64,000 nt of DNA from Membranipora membranacea (GCA_914767715.1 OU612072.1:22196001-22260000); one strand, 5' to 3'. Shown: positions 43,372-57,306, numbered from the stretch's first letter. Translations and numbers: made by a program. Notes: a model not told the origin generated them from the sequence alone.

Positions 43372-46300
43372 CTGTAGAGAGCAAGTAAACACAACTTTAC
43401 TGATGACTGATACTCGGTACACAGCTGACTGAGTGTAGGTCACTTTGTACAGGCCATATTTTTTTAATTGTAGTCAGATAATTGATCTACTGCTAGCCTG
43501 CCTGCTTGAAAAGATTCTATGAAAGCCATCTCCAAATGGACAGACAATCATGATTTGATATCACCTGGGGTCTCTGCCTATTGCTGCCTGTTGAAGGCAC
43601 TACATTGACGGTTGATGGTGGGGTGGGGGTGGAAAAGTCAACGATGCCCTGTTTGAAACGCTTAAAACCGCTTCCATCTCTCTTTGGCCTCACTGAACTA
43701 CATAAAGCTCAGAGATGACACCTCGATATATGAACTGTCAACTTATGGGTTTATTATTTTCAGATAAAGATAGTTGAAATCAGAATTCGGAATCAAGGAA
43801 CTTAGTAATGACCGGAGTATGACCTACCATTCTGAGAGTGAAGTCTCAATTAGTATTAATATTTTAGATAAACAGAACTCAATGAGCACAAATTTACTGA
43901 CTAGCAGCAACACCTGTGACTTGCGAATATAATCTACACCTTACTGTACAATCTATCATATTGAGTCCACCTGTACCACAGGCTAGGTCAAATGGAGCAC
44001 TGCTCGGGTCTTGTAATCAGACGGTGTAACTGATCAAAACCTCCTCAGTTACCATCAGAAGCTCACCAAAGATGGGTTCATTAAATATATCTATGCTTAG
44101 TATTTATACCCCATAAGATATGTCAAAGTGTCCTAGTAGAGTGTTGTATATGTATAGGTTTTTTTCCCGAAAACAACGTGGCACCAGAAGGATTGGAGGG
44201 TAGACCACCCCGCCCAGTAGTTTTGTTGCTCATTGGTCCTTAGTCTAATATAAGTGAGTGTATAACTTACTTTTCTTCGTTCCGTTCTCTAGACCAGGTG
44301 AGAAGCTCAGGTAATTCTAACCTCTGATAGAAGACTGTCTCTATAAGTGTGAGATGCTCGGCAATCTCATGTGACTTGAAATCCACCAGCGTTAAAACTC
44401 GCCTGGGAAATACAAACAGAACATGTGTTATAGTGCTTGTGAGAGAATCAGATCTTTGGTAGCATGCTGAGTTCTTAGACTAATATTTGTAATAGTGCTC
44501 TAGGCTCATAAACAGCCTGCAGCTCAGTTTCTAGTGATTTTCACAGTTGAGATGTGAAGGTACTAAAAAGGTACTACAGAGAAACTCTTTTCATGATAGC
44601 ATTTACAGTAGTATTATTCATTCACAATCACGCTAGGTCATGGTGAATGCTGAAACCTTTGCGGATGGATCAGATGCAAATCGATATTCTCGGGAGCTCA
44701 TTATATTGAGCTAATTTTTCTGCAGGTAATTATGTGTCTGGCACTTCGGATAGGGGCTTAGAGTATATATTAATTTGAGAGAAAATGAACTGCAGAAAAA
44801 AACATACTGATCTTTGATCCGGTAGCATTAGCCTTATTCACGCGGCCACGGGTTTGGATTTTGTGGTGTCCTGCGTGAACAAGGCTAGCTAGCATCATTG
44901 CTTATTACAAGATCAATTCCGGGAGTGATTAAAATCACATGAATCGTTGACAATTTGCGCCAGTCATGTGCTATCAAGCATTGCCTGAATATTTGTGCAC
45001 AGCACGATTATGAATTTCCTAGAGGGGGTAAAGAATTCGCGAGAGAAAAGGTTCTTCATTACCAAGAAGCTTGAAGTAGCATAATTCAAGGCTGGCTAAA
45101 ACTATATATATTAAAAAGATTGAGTAAAACTCCAACCTAAATTAGCCAGAACCTAGTGCCTTTACATTAAGTCGGCATAGGTAGAATGAAAGGGGCTGAC
45201 TTAATTCAGCTCCTTTCATTCTACCTAGTCAGCTAAACCTGAAGCTGAACTTAACTCAGCTGATATTTACTCCTCATGCGTATATCAGTCTACTTTTACT
45301 TACGATGGAGATTTGGGGCCGGACGAGGGAGCTACAATCTGCAGTTCCTGAACAGGCCTCTGATTTGGGTCACATTTCTCAAGCACTTTACGTCTCATAA
45401 TCTTAGCGAGCGTCAGTTCTCCCTCCCTTACCAACTCTGTGACTAGCTTCAATAATCTCAGGCTAATAGCCTCTTTCAGTTCGCTGGATCTGTATAATGG
45501 TAGATGACATAAATAGCGTTGTGTGAAATTAGCATTGAAGTTATTTCCGATCTTTGTTTTTCAGAGAAATCTTGCTCAGGATGACAAATGATCTGACACC
45601 GACCTAGCCTAGTCACACAGCTACTTTTTTGTACCACGTGACAAGCTACCACCAACCCTTCATTGTCATCTATGTCTGATTCTGCAGCCAATTTATGCCT
45701 CTTGTAAATCCATTGTGGTGTCTCAAATTTACTAAGTACATATCGAGACTAAAGACTGGTTCACATTGTCCCAGATAGCGTTGGGATGGCATCTGAGATG
45801 CTGATCCCAAATGGTCCCAGAAAGAGTATGTCTTTTGTTTACATTGCAAAACTGATCCCAGATAGTCCCAGATCATCCCAATGTTGTATTCACATAGTAC
45901 CAAGATGAGAAATGCGTCTGTGTCATTAACGGGAAAGTTCCTAAGCGTCAAACTTTTCCGTTGCTGACCCAGACTCATTTCGATCGTGTTGTATTTATAT
46001 TCACAATGTCTGGGTTGGCTGCAATGGACAATGTGAACTAGGCTTAACAGCCTGCTCAACTACAGGCAAATGCTACTTTAACTTCGGTTTTAAGCACCGC
46101 AATGACTAAATAAGGAATCAACGTTCTAATCAACTTTTATGAGAGAAGAGAATAACGAAATAATGAGACTTACGTCAGCTCATCCAGAACTCTGACGAGG
46201 AGGGAGAAGGCGTTTCTGGACAATCTCCTCTTAGAGACATCTTTAGAGTGAGCAAACTTGTTATATCTGTATAGCAGTTTATCTATGAGATCTTCTGGTG

Positions 46301-49300
46301 TGATGAATGTCCTGTAGGTCGTCAGAAAAGCCTCCTGATACATGAAATCTAAAATAGAGACAGCAGGTAAAATATATATCAGGGCAACTATATTGTCATT
46401 ACCTGCTTGGCTGGTTTTATTTTAGGTCTAATTATGCAGTAATTTTGGGCATATGGACTTGAAGGTAAGGTCAATATTATGTTAGCATGTATTGTAGTTC
46501 TGTTCAGCCCAAATCAGTAACCAACAGGTCCTCAGGTTCAAGAGTTAAATTCAAAATCTAAAAAAGGCGCAAATTGTGTCATATATGGAAAAAATTTTGG
46601 TAAAAATTCCGATAAAAGCAATTTTCCTATACAAATTTGTGGCTTTCTAAGATATAAGTAAAAAGAATCATTTCTATATAGGTCAAATCTTAAATAATGG
46701 CTAACCTATGTTTGGAGACTGAAATAGTGTAAGCAAAGATTGTAACATTGAACTCCCAAGCCTCCTCAAAGATACCAGTGAAGTCCTTACATAAATATTC
46801 TATTTATGATCATAAGTTTACCCATAAGCGCAATGAAAAGAAGAAACCTAATGTATATCTAAGAAGCCCAGTGGGGTGTAAAACCAAACCAGACAATTAT
46901 TGCTGCCCATATAGTAATCAATTCATACTTTTGCAGCTTATTGTTCCAACTTAGAAAGACAGGATCTATGATTTTCAATAAGATTAGTCCTAATAGATTA
47001 GTCCTAATAGATTAGATGATTCAAAAAAGATTTGTATTGAAAGTCTGTTTTGTAAATTAATCGCAAATAGTAAGGCTTTTTCCTGTTCAACAATCAATTA
47101 AATGTCCTATAAAGTTGGGAACACGTAAATAAAACGGGTAAAATACATAAGTAAGAGGATCTGAGTTGACCCAGAACTAAATAAAGACATAAATATACAA
47201 GCAGCGCTGACGCATTAAAGATAAGCTGAGCAGAGCCAGATCACCATGCCTCAGACAGGTCACCATGCCTCGGACAAATATCAGCTAACCTCGCAGGAAA
47301 CCAAGAGAAATACTACCTAACTTGATCATGGTGAAGTGAGATTGATCAGATTTTATACTGAAATGCAATATTTGAGCTTTCCCCTCCCTCTCTCTCACCA
47401 AATGTGAACCCAATTAAATAAGGAGGCTTCATTCCGAAGCTGACCTGTTTGATAACTTTAGAGTCAAGGACAATCTCAGAATCCCGCATGAGAACAGGAA
47501 GGTTTTTGATGGATATTTTTGCATTCGGATTGCTCAAGCGCCATCTTAACATTTCTAATCAGTTGGCATATCCAGTTATCATAGCCTGGTCATGCTGCTA
47601 CTTTTTGGGTTTAGGGAAACCAAAAATGTAGCGGCTTGTAGCGGCTTTAGTTATTTTACAAGTGGTTATAAGTGAGGTTTGTATTATTTACTCTAAATCA
47701 ACAAATCAACTCAACTGTAGTGAAATGGAAGGTCAGATTACAATGGCTGTCAAAACATAGAGAAAGCTGTGCAGCATGTTATTGAAGAGAGGCTATTCCA
47801 GCAATATTCCCATAATGCAATTCATCACATTCTGGGCCTATCGACAACTACTCGCCTCTGCTGAGCATGCAAAAGGAGACTCACTGCAAATTAACATGCC
47901 AGAGCTAAACGGACTGAACTGATGCTCAAGGACAGATTCTGAGCAGAAATGTTTGCAAGATGAGCAGCACATTGGTGCGCAACCATAACGTCAATCAGCA
48001 GAGATAAATCATATGAGGGATTAACGTAGCACTGCATTCGTAAGTGAGAAAATTGCAAAGTTTCACATTCAGTGATGGGATAGCTGCTAGGAGTCATTAG
48101 GATACCGAAACGAATATATAAAATTCTTCATTATAATATCTGGGCTGGTTTGTCTTGTGAAGCTTGTTCTGGTGAAATAATTTGTAAAAAACAAAATTTA
48201 ATAGGATAGACTAAACAAGGTAAAGCCTTGGACCACATAAAAGTAGTTTCACTACATGTGCCGCCTCAGCTCCGTTCAAACAACAAGTTTAGGTGAAACC
48301 TCTCAAAATACAAATTCTATAGACCTCACCCTATGGGCGTACAACGCCAAGAAAAATAACATTTAAGTGCAAGTGATCCAAGATTTGCCCTCTAAATTCA
48401 GCCACATCATAGAAAAGAAACCCTGTTATAAGTAATACCAATATCCCACTATATATGTGAATGTGTTAGATTCTTGCCTGAGTGCCCTGTCTGCTTCAAT
48501 AAGGGATTGATTGAGATCACTTGGGCACACAGGCTAGTTAGATATAGAAACATGATCTAAATCGCGTAAAATGCGTAATTGAGTCCAACACACTGCTTTT
48601 CTCAGGGATGGTAGAATTCACAATGATAAAAAAGAAGAAGGCTGGATCTCGGCTGAAAGGAGGGCAGAATGTAGAATTACCTGAATCTGCGTTTACCAGT
48701 GACATTAAACTGTCGGCTGGCCCTAAATCTGCACACAAAACACAGCTAAAGTTAGAGGATGAATTATACACAAAGTAAGCTTTCATGTTTATACCCCTCC
48801 AAATCTAATACCCACACATTTAGTATTTACCGAGACATGGACTCGGACCTGGTACATTTTAATGGTGGACTTCTATGGTACATTTTTTGTTCTATAACCG
48901 GCAGCACAGTAGCATGAAAAGCTAGTTATTGGCGACAGCGGACGGTGTATGATGCTCATGACATATGAGTTTATACATGGATGAATGGTCTGTCTGTCTA
49001 CAGAGAAGGCTTTTCGACTCTAAAACTAAGTCTGAGAACCGCCCATTCATAGAACATCCCTATGTAAACTCACATATGCCTACCGCAGGAAAATTGAGCG
49101 GCCGTTTCAAGCAGCGAGTTGGCTGGTAGCAGAAAATAATATTAACAGTACTATCAGCAAAAAAAACGCTGAAATCTAGCAGCTGGTCTATCATTATAGC
49201 AACGTAAACTGCAATGCGATGAGATAAAGTTACATTTGCCACCAGCTCAAATGCCAATTAAATGAGATGAGATATAATTGTTTATCATACCGTGTTTTCC

Positions 49301-52300
49301 TACGTGTGTAGCGTACACTACGAGGGCGTCTACACTACCACCCTTCAGCCCTGACATGATCTTTGACGAGCCACCCTAAAAGCAAAACATTGGTAAGTGA
49401 ATGAAATATACAGGCAACAATACGAGCATCGGCAACTTACATCCAAATATTGCACTATAGGAGTTATGTATTTGCATGAGGAGAAGCTAGCCATTTCATA
49501 TACTATCAAACTACCTGACAATCAACCTCAGCTAACATTTACTCACCTGCTTTGCTCCATATAGACTCCCACCTCAGGCAGCAAAAATATAGTGCAAGCT
49601 AACATTAAGTAACCCCTAAACCAGCTAAATTAAACTCTTCCTAACATTTCTGATCTAGGGTCATTGTAAATTCAGCAATACAAACAGTTGCATAAGGGAA
49701 GGCAACTCCCATCCATCAAATTAACAAAAATTAAGAAGCTAACATCCTATTGTATACATGAGGACAACAGTTTGTAATACAAGGACTCCGCTTCGCACAT
49801 ATAATTACAAGATTACCTAATATCTACCCTAGGAGAATAAATATCAGCTTGATTCCAGTTTAGACTGTTTAGGGGTGACTTAATGTTAGCTACTGCCAAT
49901 TAAGGCTAGCTAAAGTGGATGTGTAAATGTTAGCTAGCAATAATATTCACTATTCAAAGCATAAAAGCGAGTTTTTTCCTCCCTCAAATACCTTACTCAT
50001 AGCATCTAGCATCTTGCGCCCCTAATTGTAGTACTGACCTTACGATGATGGTGATTGGTTGTTTTAGCAGTGCTGGAGGAGGCGGTACTCACCTTACGGT
50101 GATGGTGATTGGATGGTTTAGCAGCGCTGGAGGAGGCGGTACTTGCCTGACGATGATGGTGATTGGTTGGTTTAGCAGCGCTGGAGGAGGCGGTACTTAC
50201 CTTACGATGATGGTGATTGGTTGGTTCAGCGCTGGATGAGGCGGTACTTAGCTTACGATGATGGTGATTGGTTGGTTTAGCAGCGCTGGAGGGGCGGTAC
50301 TTACCTTACGATGATGGTGATTGGCTGGTTTAGCAGCGCTGGAGGAGGTGGTAGTATTAGATGAGATACTACCGACAGCACTGTCACTGGATGTGCTACT
50401 ACCTTCACTTTCTCTGACTAAAATAGAGATATTAGGTAAAGGTCAATGTTTACTGATAACTAACTATACTGCTATTATTCACAGGTGCTACGTTATTCAC
50501 AGCCACTATATGCTACCTTATTCACAGGAGAATGAGGTGGCTCAGTTGGTTGGAGCACCGGTCCTTTAGCATACAAATGTTGGGGTTTGGTTGCACTAAG
50601 GTGTACTCCGATCTGCCTGCAAAGAGAGACCAGCCTGGCGCGGATATTATGCCTCAGCCCCCTTTTTCAAACAAGTCACTATATTACAGACTTTGTATAG
50701 ATCTAAAGTGATCTATGACTAAAATGGAGAGATCAATTCATGGTTTCTGTTTACTGAGAACCAAGTTTACAGCTAATATGTATGATATTTTACTATAATA
50801 TTGTCTTAATTGAAGTAGGATACATCTCTGAAGGGCCATCATACACATTAAAAATGTACTGCCTGATAGACTGACTAGCTACATAGAACGCTAATATATA
50901 TACATATATACATAGATTCAAATCTGTGCTTTTAAGTGTCATCTGTGTGTATTTGGCCCCAACTAAGTGTCACTCAAAAATAAGGAGTCATTTTATATGA
51001 CCCACAAAAAAATCATGACTTAAATCCTCTTAAATAATCATGTTGGGCATCCTTAACCCAATAGTAATTAATGGTAGATAAAATAGCCTGACATGGTCGG
51101 ACAACTCCAATGCAATGATTTGCCCTACTGAGTCATTCATATATATGAATCACTAATTGTCCAGGGTTTTTATGGGTACCAATCGTGGGATATATAATAT
51201 ATGACACTTTATTGCACAAATGTGTGTATATATATATCGCTGAAGTCACATAATTGTCAGACTTTGAGCATGTTTGGGATTATGAGACTGATAGTCTGCA
51301 GTAACGCCTGAGATTGGTATCTTATGAATCCTCTTGTCAGGAGTAGTTCTATGTGTCAGGCAACAACCTTCCTCTGTCCCGCCCGATGGTTGGCCCTGTT
51401 GTGCCACGCTGCAGTTGGACAAGCGCCAGGAAATGGGCCACATCACATATAGTGACGCAAAAGTTGATTGTAATAAGGAGACACCAAACTCCCCCCCCCC
51501 CCCCCAACATAAGACAAGACACCGGTGGAGCACTTACTGAGAAGTTCTCTCACATGCACCATATCCAGAGGATTCAGCTCGGCGTACTCAGGGTCCTCAG
51601 GCTCGGTGTCTGAGAGAGCTAGTGATGATCTCTGTGAGGACGGGCCGTACGACTCATCACCCTCACTCACCTACAGCATATTATAAGAAACTAGGCTATA
51701 GTGAACAGAAGGGTTACTGATGGCAAAAGAATCTTCCATCCTGTGTATGGGATTTTTTATTGATTAATAATCAATTTTCTCTCCACAGCACATTTCGGCT
51801 TTTGCCTATTATCTAATTTGATGAATTTGAAAAATTTTTATTTATCATGATTCGATGTGACATCTTCTCTTTCTCAAGTAGTTGGTTTGACAGTGCCAGT
51901 AAAATATTTTATGTTTTCAAATCCAGATTCTGACCTCAGTGAGATTTTTTGCTGCCGCTCCCTCAGTCCCCTCCATACCATCATGGAGCATCATAGCATG
52001 CCTGTGTTCTGGACACTGATGTTGCGGGTGGTACATGTAGCCCCCGGCTCCGCCATTGTGCATCAGCATAGCCTGTCAACGAACACAATTCATTACAGTT
52101 CCAATTATCATTAGAAGTTCACTATACATTCATAAAAAACACAGACAAATTGGCTTATATCCAAAGAAAGCTATCACATAATTGGAAGCCTGTAATTCAT
52201 ATAGACCACTTTATATTCATAATGATATAGTCTACGGAACTTAATCATATTAACCAGTAGTGTTAGCCCCCAAAAATCTTAAGTTGTCCCCCCCTCGTCC

Positions 52301-53469
52301 GACGGGGGCAAAGTCTGAGAACTATGTAGGAGTTTGCCCCCCCTCGTCCGACGGCGGCAAAGTCTGAGAACTATGTAGGAGTTTGCTAATATTGTCTGCT
52401 CCTGTAAAATACAAGTACTAAAAGAGAGAGATCTTCTAAATCTGCAACATCTTTTGAGTTTTACTCCTTCCTGAAGAAAGATGATATTCTGTGGGCCAAC
52501 ATTGAAATGTGTGCATCTTTTGTATACCATTTACAACTCTAAATATCCCCAGAAGAAGCTAAGGGACAAACGCCAATGTAGTCTGAGCCCTGCAGACCTT
52601 TGCCCCCGCCCGATAGCCCCCGGCGAGGGAGTCGCCAATGTCTTTATTTAGTAACCTCGTCACGCGGCTCCTTTTTTTGGTTAGGGGAAAGTAGCTGGGT
52701 GACAAGGCTATTTATTTAGTATTAAGTATGTTTGCCGTAGCCTGTAATTTGGACATGATGACCTAATGACTGGTTTATGGATAACATCTGCAGACAGTGA
52801 GATCCAGTCTAATATACCACTCTGACCTGAGCTGACTTGATATATGGGGGTAAAGTCTTATAAGGCTTCCTGCACTACAAACTAGCCTAGTGCCATACTA
52901 TAATGCACAATTAAATGTTCTAAATGTTTGCTATGTCGAGTACTTAGAATTTTAATGTGTGGTTATATGGTGTTTTTAAGTGAGAGCGCATGTGGGCCTA
53001 CTCAGTGTCAAAAGTTAACCCATTTTTGGTAAGCAAGGCTGCCACATTTTCTGTGATGGCAGGTTCAAATCAGAGACAGCAACAGAAGTTCAGGGGCGTG
53101 TCTGGGGGGACTGTCCAGCGGGGGTCGAGAGTCTAGGGGCTCAGACTACAGATGACCATATAGTCAAGTCAAAAATAGATGATATTCTTTGGATAAAGCA
53201 AGCCTTAGGCGTTTATGTAAAACAATGTGCTCAAACATTGTCATGTGGACCCTACACAGCCAATGACCGACTAAATAATGCACATTTGGAAGTCTCTGTA
53301 CTTTGTGACCTCCTGTGTGGATAACGAGATTTACTCACATGATGCTGGAAGAGTTCCCGCTGATGTTGCTCTTGCATGTGGAGGTAAAATTGACGTCATG
53401 TAAAACTGTCGACGGGATTGAACTCCGATAGTTGTGTCTCAGCGCCAAACACATGCATGTATGACTCAA
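43242..53469 (-). CDS. RAPGEF1: RAPGEF1 (C3G)-like gene, C-terminal half, copy C (partial)
   Basis: Exons in transcript order: 53469-53339, 52072-51935, 51665-51538, 50416-50304 region with donor array down to 50039, 49375-49291, 48728-48681, 46348-46174, 45489-45304, 44402-44271 and 43371-43242. The last seven chain in phase. The product covers a Ser/His-rich linker, the complete REM domain and the first third of the CDC25 catalytic domain, closely following vertebrate C3G. It should load GTP on Rap1. Missing are the rest of the CDC25 domain (expected below 43,242 but not found) and the N-terminus. Exon 52072-51935 has one extra T in a run, a frameshift in this copy unless it is a sequencing error. 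Confidence 0.85.
44271..44402 (-). CDS. RAPGEF1: RAPGEF1 CDC25-domain exon (SHEIAEHLTLIE)
   Basis: 132 nt between cccag and gtaag. Encodes DFKSHEIAEHLTLIETVFYQ and LELPELLTWSRERNEEK, matching FHSHEIAEQLTLLDAELFYKIE...LLWAKEQNEEK. EIAEQLT is the classic start of the RasGEF catalytic domain. Confidence 0.92.
45178..45227. repeat. 22-bp arm hairpin in RAPGEF1 intron
   Basis: taggtagaatgaaaggggctga (45178-45199) pairs with the complement at 45206-45227 with one mismatch and a 6-base loop. Confidence 0.8.
45304..45489 (-). CDS. RAPGEF1: RAPGEF1 REM-domain exon (LVTELVREGELTLAK)
   Basis: 186 nt, acceptor tacag and donor gtaag. Encodes LKEAISLRLLKLVTELVREG, then ELTLAKIMRRKVLEK, aligning with the end of the C3G REM domain (LKLLMELVFRLVCNGELSLARVLRKNIL), followed by a Pro/Ser-rich stretch. 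Confidence 0.9.
46174..46348 (-). CDS. RAPGEF1: RAPGEF1 REM-domain exon (EAFLTTYRTFITPEDLIDKL)
   Basis: 175 nt, acceptor ttttag and donor gtaag. Encodes YQEAFLTTYRTFITPEDLID and RRLSRNAFSLLVRVLDEL, nearly the same as vertebrate C3G (CEAFLTTYRTFISPEELIKK...NTFFVLVRVVDEL). This is the strongest single identification in the window. Confidence 0.95.
50039..50416 (-). CDS. RAPGEF1: RAPGEF1 linker exon with splice-donor array, copy C
   Basis: Same exon as 4683-5059, with about six repeat units. The repeat ends read AAG|GTAAGT or CAG|GCAAGT in several units, AAG|GTGAGT in one, and a broken AAG|CTAAGT in another. One unit has lost a base (ggaggggcgg instead of ggaggaggcgg), which would shift the frame for products using donors beyond it. 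The proximal donor is kept. Confidence 0.65.
50531..50670 (+). mobile_element. tRNA-derived SINE, copy C
   Basis: Same element as 5171-5310: A box tggctcagttgg, degenerate B box about 45 bases further on. Confidence 0.6.
50912..51232. mobile_element. Copy C-specific insertion of about 320 bp
   Basis: Unrelated sequence interrupts the TA-rich microsatellite that is continuous in copy A (5538-5644). The edges lie in tatata repeats, so a TA-targeting transposon is possible, but no terminal inverted repeats are clear. An inner small palindrome tgattcatatatatgaatca-like (about 51,135) is present. Confidence 0.5.
52288..52385. repeat. Two tandem units of about 49 bp
   Basis: The unit containing cctcgtccgacggsggcaaa and gaactatgtaggagtttg occurs twice in copy C and once in copy A (about 6640-6690). 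It lies in a RAPGEF1 intron. Confidence 0.8.
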
Positions 53470-54273
53470 CTAAGAAAATATGAGAAATCAGTGATGGTTA
53501 AAACAAAGTATAGTATTCGGAATAATGTTAACTTAACCTATCCAAGTTCCTAATCATGTGTAGTCAATATATCATCTCCCCCCCCACCCCTACAGGTAGA
53601 GGGCGGGGTAAGATAGCAGATTGTCGCTAACTAACTAATGTATGGCGCCTGTGAGCAGAACCTAACAAATCACTCTTAGATAATGTCAATCAGGTACGCC
53701 TTGATCAAAGTTGCAAACCAAAATACCCTGAGCCACAATAGATTGACAATAAAAAGCATACACATAAAATAGCATAAAAACTTATTTTTGTAGATAATTT
53801 ACTAAAGTTATACCAAGTTTAGAGATAGTTGGTTTCTTTTTGTGCGCCATGTCGCATCTGCTCACAAGTTTATGACTAGTGCACTTTGTTACATCTCCAA
53901 ACTCAAAGTGTCAAGAATACAACGCGAACAATACATTATTATCTTAATACCAGGACAATTACAAGTGATATAATCCGACCTAACCAATCATGACTTGTGT
54001 AACAAACTCTGAACCAATCAGAACTCAGTTCAAAATGCTCAAAACAATACATTGTGGTGGGGAAACTATCCAACTATTCTATTGCCTTTATCTAACTGGG
54101 ATAGATCAATTAGAATATCCAAAACAAAAAGCAACCAATCAGTGATCTTGATTACAGAAATAAACCTAGAATAAAATATCAGCCAGTTGATTGTAACCTT
54201 GTCTCCCAGCACATAACCAACATGCACGACATGAATAATTGATGCCTATGAGCTCATCCCCGTGACTGTATAC

Positions 54274-54380
54274 CTTTATAGACGTTGACACAGACCCCAC
54301 AATATGAGCATTCAGCACACAACCTGGTGATACTACACGCCCTCTCTCAAACAATCTTTGCTCAAATACGTCCCTAACGC
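54274..54380 (-). CDS. Candidate exon (VRDVFEQRLFERGR...), copy C
   Basis: Same as 8584-8690, frame open, splice sites kept. Unknown family. Confidence 0.4.
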
Positions 54381-54576
54381 CTAACTTTTGGATTTTTCAA
54401 GTCTTTTACATCTGGAGGACCAAGTTTCAAATCACTGTGACCAACATTTGAGGAACAATGATCTGAAGTAGAAGTGCTGGCTCAATTGGTAAGAAAACTT
54501 TTTATTCAGAAACCTTAACTCAGCAAGACGCTACAGTCGAGCTAACATTACCGCAATTACTGTACTAAGCCAATCA

Positions 54577-55186
54577 TTGAGTATGTCTGTTGTTGTTTTC
54601 TCCTCATGAAACACTTTTATTGCGTCTTGTAACTCCCTCCCTATTCAATTTGAAGGACATTAGCAGGGGGAGGGAGGTATTGAGTATTTCATAAGGAGAA
54701 AACAACAGCAGACACACTCAATTTCCAGCTTAAAATATAGTCAATGTCATAATGTTTGCTCCGCCATTACGTAATCCTGAAATTGGGATCCCCGAAGAGC
54801 AAAGTTTTTGAACCAACAAGTCAGCACTTCTGTTTCAGGACATTACTTCTCTCAAAATAATCACAGAGATTTGAAACTGGGACCTATAAATGTAAAAAGA
54901 CATAGATAAACAATATATATTAGGTTAGAGCACCCTCTATAATACCCACATCATTGTAGTGTCTCATGTATTGGTTGATATCTAAAGGATATAGTTTTAC
55001 TCAAGTGGCAGCAGGTGAGATTTTGTACAATTCTGTTTGATCAACAAATCCAAGACATTTTATGTATACTTGTGATCTTATAACTTGTAATTCCCTAATG
55101 ATATAATCATCTTGTCTTGTGGATCTAAGAATGTTATTAATATTATTCTTAGATCCACAAGACGATTATATCATTAGAGATCTACT
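54577..55186. mobile_element. Foldback MITE and imperfect long palindrome, copy C
   Basis: 54577-54721 is the copy of the 148-bp MITE. About 55,089-55,186 corresponds to the 104-bp palindrome of copy A but has a mismatch in the centre (gaatgttatt) and a short deletion in the right arm. Confidence 0.75.
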
Positions 55187-55326
55187 GTTAGGGTTACCAA
55201 GTGCTCAGATTATCTTTGTCACTTTATTAGCCCTGATTTTGTGACTTGTTACTGAAAATATTTATAATTTCTCTTCCTGCTAGTAGCTTTTGTTTGGAAT
55301 AATTTGAGCACAGCAGGCTAACTTAC

Positions 55327-57306
55327 TGTCTATAGCTCGCCCTCATAGATTTCCACTGGACTGTATCTTACTAGACAGCGAGTCTTCTACCAGAACATCA
55401 GACCAAATATTCCTTCTCTTTCTGACCTGAGTCACTGCTAATAACGTCAGGATAATAATAACAGTTGAAGTAACGATTTATACATTTAGTGTTGAATCTA
55501 AATTAAAGAGATTACTCAGGTTTTACATCTCGGACGTATCATGATGTCATTTATAGCGGAGGACAGCAAAAGACTGGCTGTTTTAACAAAACATCATATT
55601 AAATAAAAAAGATTCATTTAGCCCCACTTTGGAGTTGCTTCCCCTCTACACGATTGACTACAAGAAGGAGGCATGTGATACGAATTCAGACACACTGGAT
55701 ACGAGTGAGCTTTGCGTGCATTTCTCATTGTACAAATGTAGTGTTTGATACAAATCTTCGTTAAACATACCGCCATCTTCTAGCAGCTTGAACTTGAAAA
55801 GTCGAAACAAATCAAGACTACATTCAGCTGAATCAAAAATTTAGAAGCAAAACTTTTAAGGTCACTAGAGAGATATTTAGACTATACACATACTATACCT
55901 GCATGCTGCCGCCTGTGAGTAGATGATGATGCCGAGCCGTTTATTTGGAGTTTTCTCTTCTTACCGCTAATATAAACTCTGTCATCACTCAGCTCCGAGT
56001 CTGCATCATCTGAGTCGTCTCCTCCTAACCTGACTCTCTCTCTGAATGTGTGAAGTTGTAAATTGAATCAGCACCAGCCAATATGATGAATGATATATTA
56101 ATTATGACAACCGAAAAAGCCTGGCTTTGGATAGCACTGGTAGACATAAGATAAGATATTAATAAACGGTAGCTATCATAAGAGTCAAGGCTTTTGAAAA
56201 CAATTTCACTTAACAGTATTTTTGGTATGATATTGACAAGCCAGCGTTGAGTTGGCTGAAAGCGCAACATCAATGGTATATCAGCAAGCAGACACACTAA
56301 ACTGTGTCAAAACAACACTGCTTCATACTCAGATTACATTCTCATAAACCTGATAACAGGGTGGTTGCTTACAATTCCTCTCCACTCCTAATATAATCTT
56401 TAGAATGCTTCAACATTACAAGTCAAACCAGAAGTCTATCTATGGTCTAGGACAAATAATATGACACATTTGTGATAGCTTGGTAGAGAGGGTTAGTTAA
56501 GCACACATACAGGCATACCATCACAATATGGGCTAACTTAATCATCATCAGATTAGTCTGTCTCAGGTTTGACAACTGATGCCTCTCTGGGAAATATGTG
56601 CTCAATAGATTCTGCATCGCTCAAAGACAGCAAATCGAGGCCTTAATCCCAGAATTGTCACCGAACAGGCCCATAATTTGCACAATCTGATTGCCAACAG
56701 TATGGAATCAAAACACTCCCTGTTATTGACACTAAACTTCTGCAAATAATTTGCCCATCAGGTGACAATCCTGAGAATGAAGCTTCTATTAGTCATCGAT
56801 ACAGAATTCAATGAGTGAACATTTCCCTGACTGGCAGCAGTAGTTTAAACTTTAATGTGACCTGATGACAAGATAAGCACACGCTGATGACCGAATCTTA
56901 CCCACACTGGTCACGTGATATACTATTGCATGTATATCTCTGATCGATCGACAGTGAATTAATACATTTAGCAAGAGTACCACCACAAGGAATTTGGTGT
57001 GACCACCCATGTTCAATGTTATCAACTAGGGGTGGGTACATGTTAGGTACTCATATTAAATTGACTCTAACGATCAGAGATACACATGATAATAGCGTAG
57101 TCTCAATGTCAGTGTGAATCTTATCTTCCCTTATACTAACCTTGAGGTGCTCTGTAGCTCATAGCCAGATTATTCGGCCGAGGTAACGGATCTGGAGCGA
57201 CGTAAGAACTCTTAGAACTGCCGCCATCATCACTAGCTTTGATCTGTCCGACTTCCTCGTCACCAGAATCAGTGATCTCTCCTTCCTTTACTTCTCCGTC
57301 CTCCAT
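55327..57306 (-). pseudogene. PHAX: PHAX-like gene, copy C: 5' exons, internal deletion
   Basis: Exons 57306-57141 (start MEDGEVKEG), remnant of exon 2 from about 56,052 to 55,965, candidate cassette exon 55827-55771 and 55434-55327 (RKRRNIWSDVL). A deletion of roughly 130 bp joins tgaatgtgtg to aagttgtaaattg, removing the 5' part and acceptor of exon 2. As in copy A, the exons for the RNA-binding domain are absent to the left. Not expected to be functional. Confidence 0.75.
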
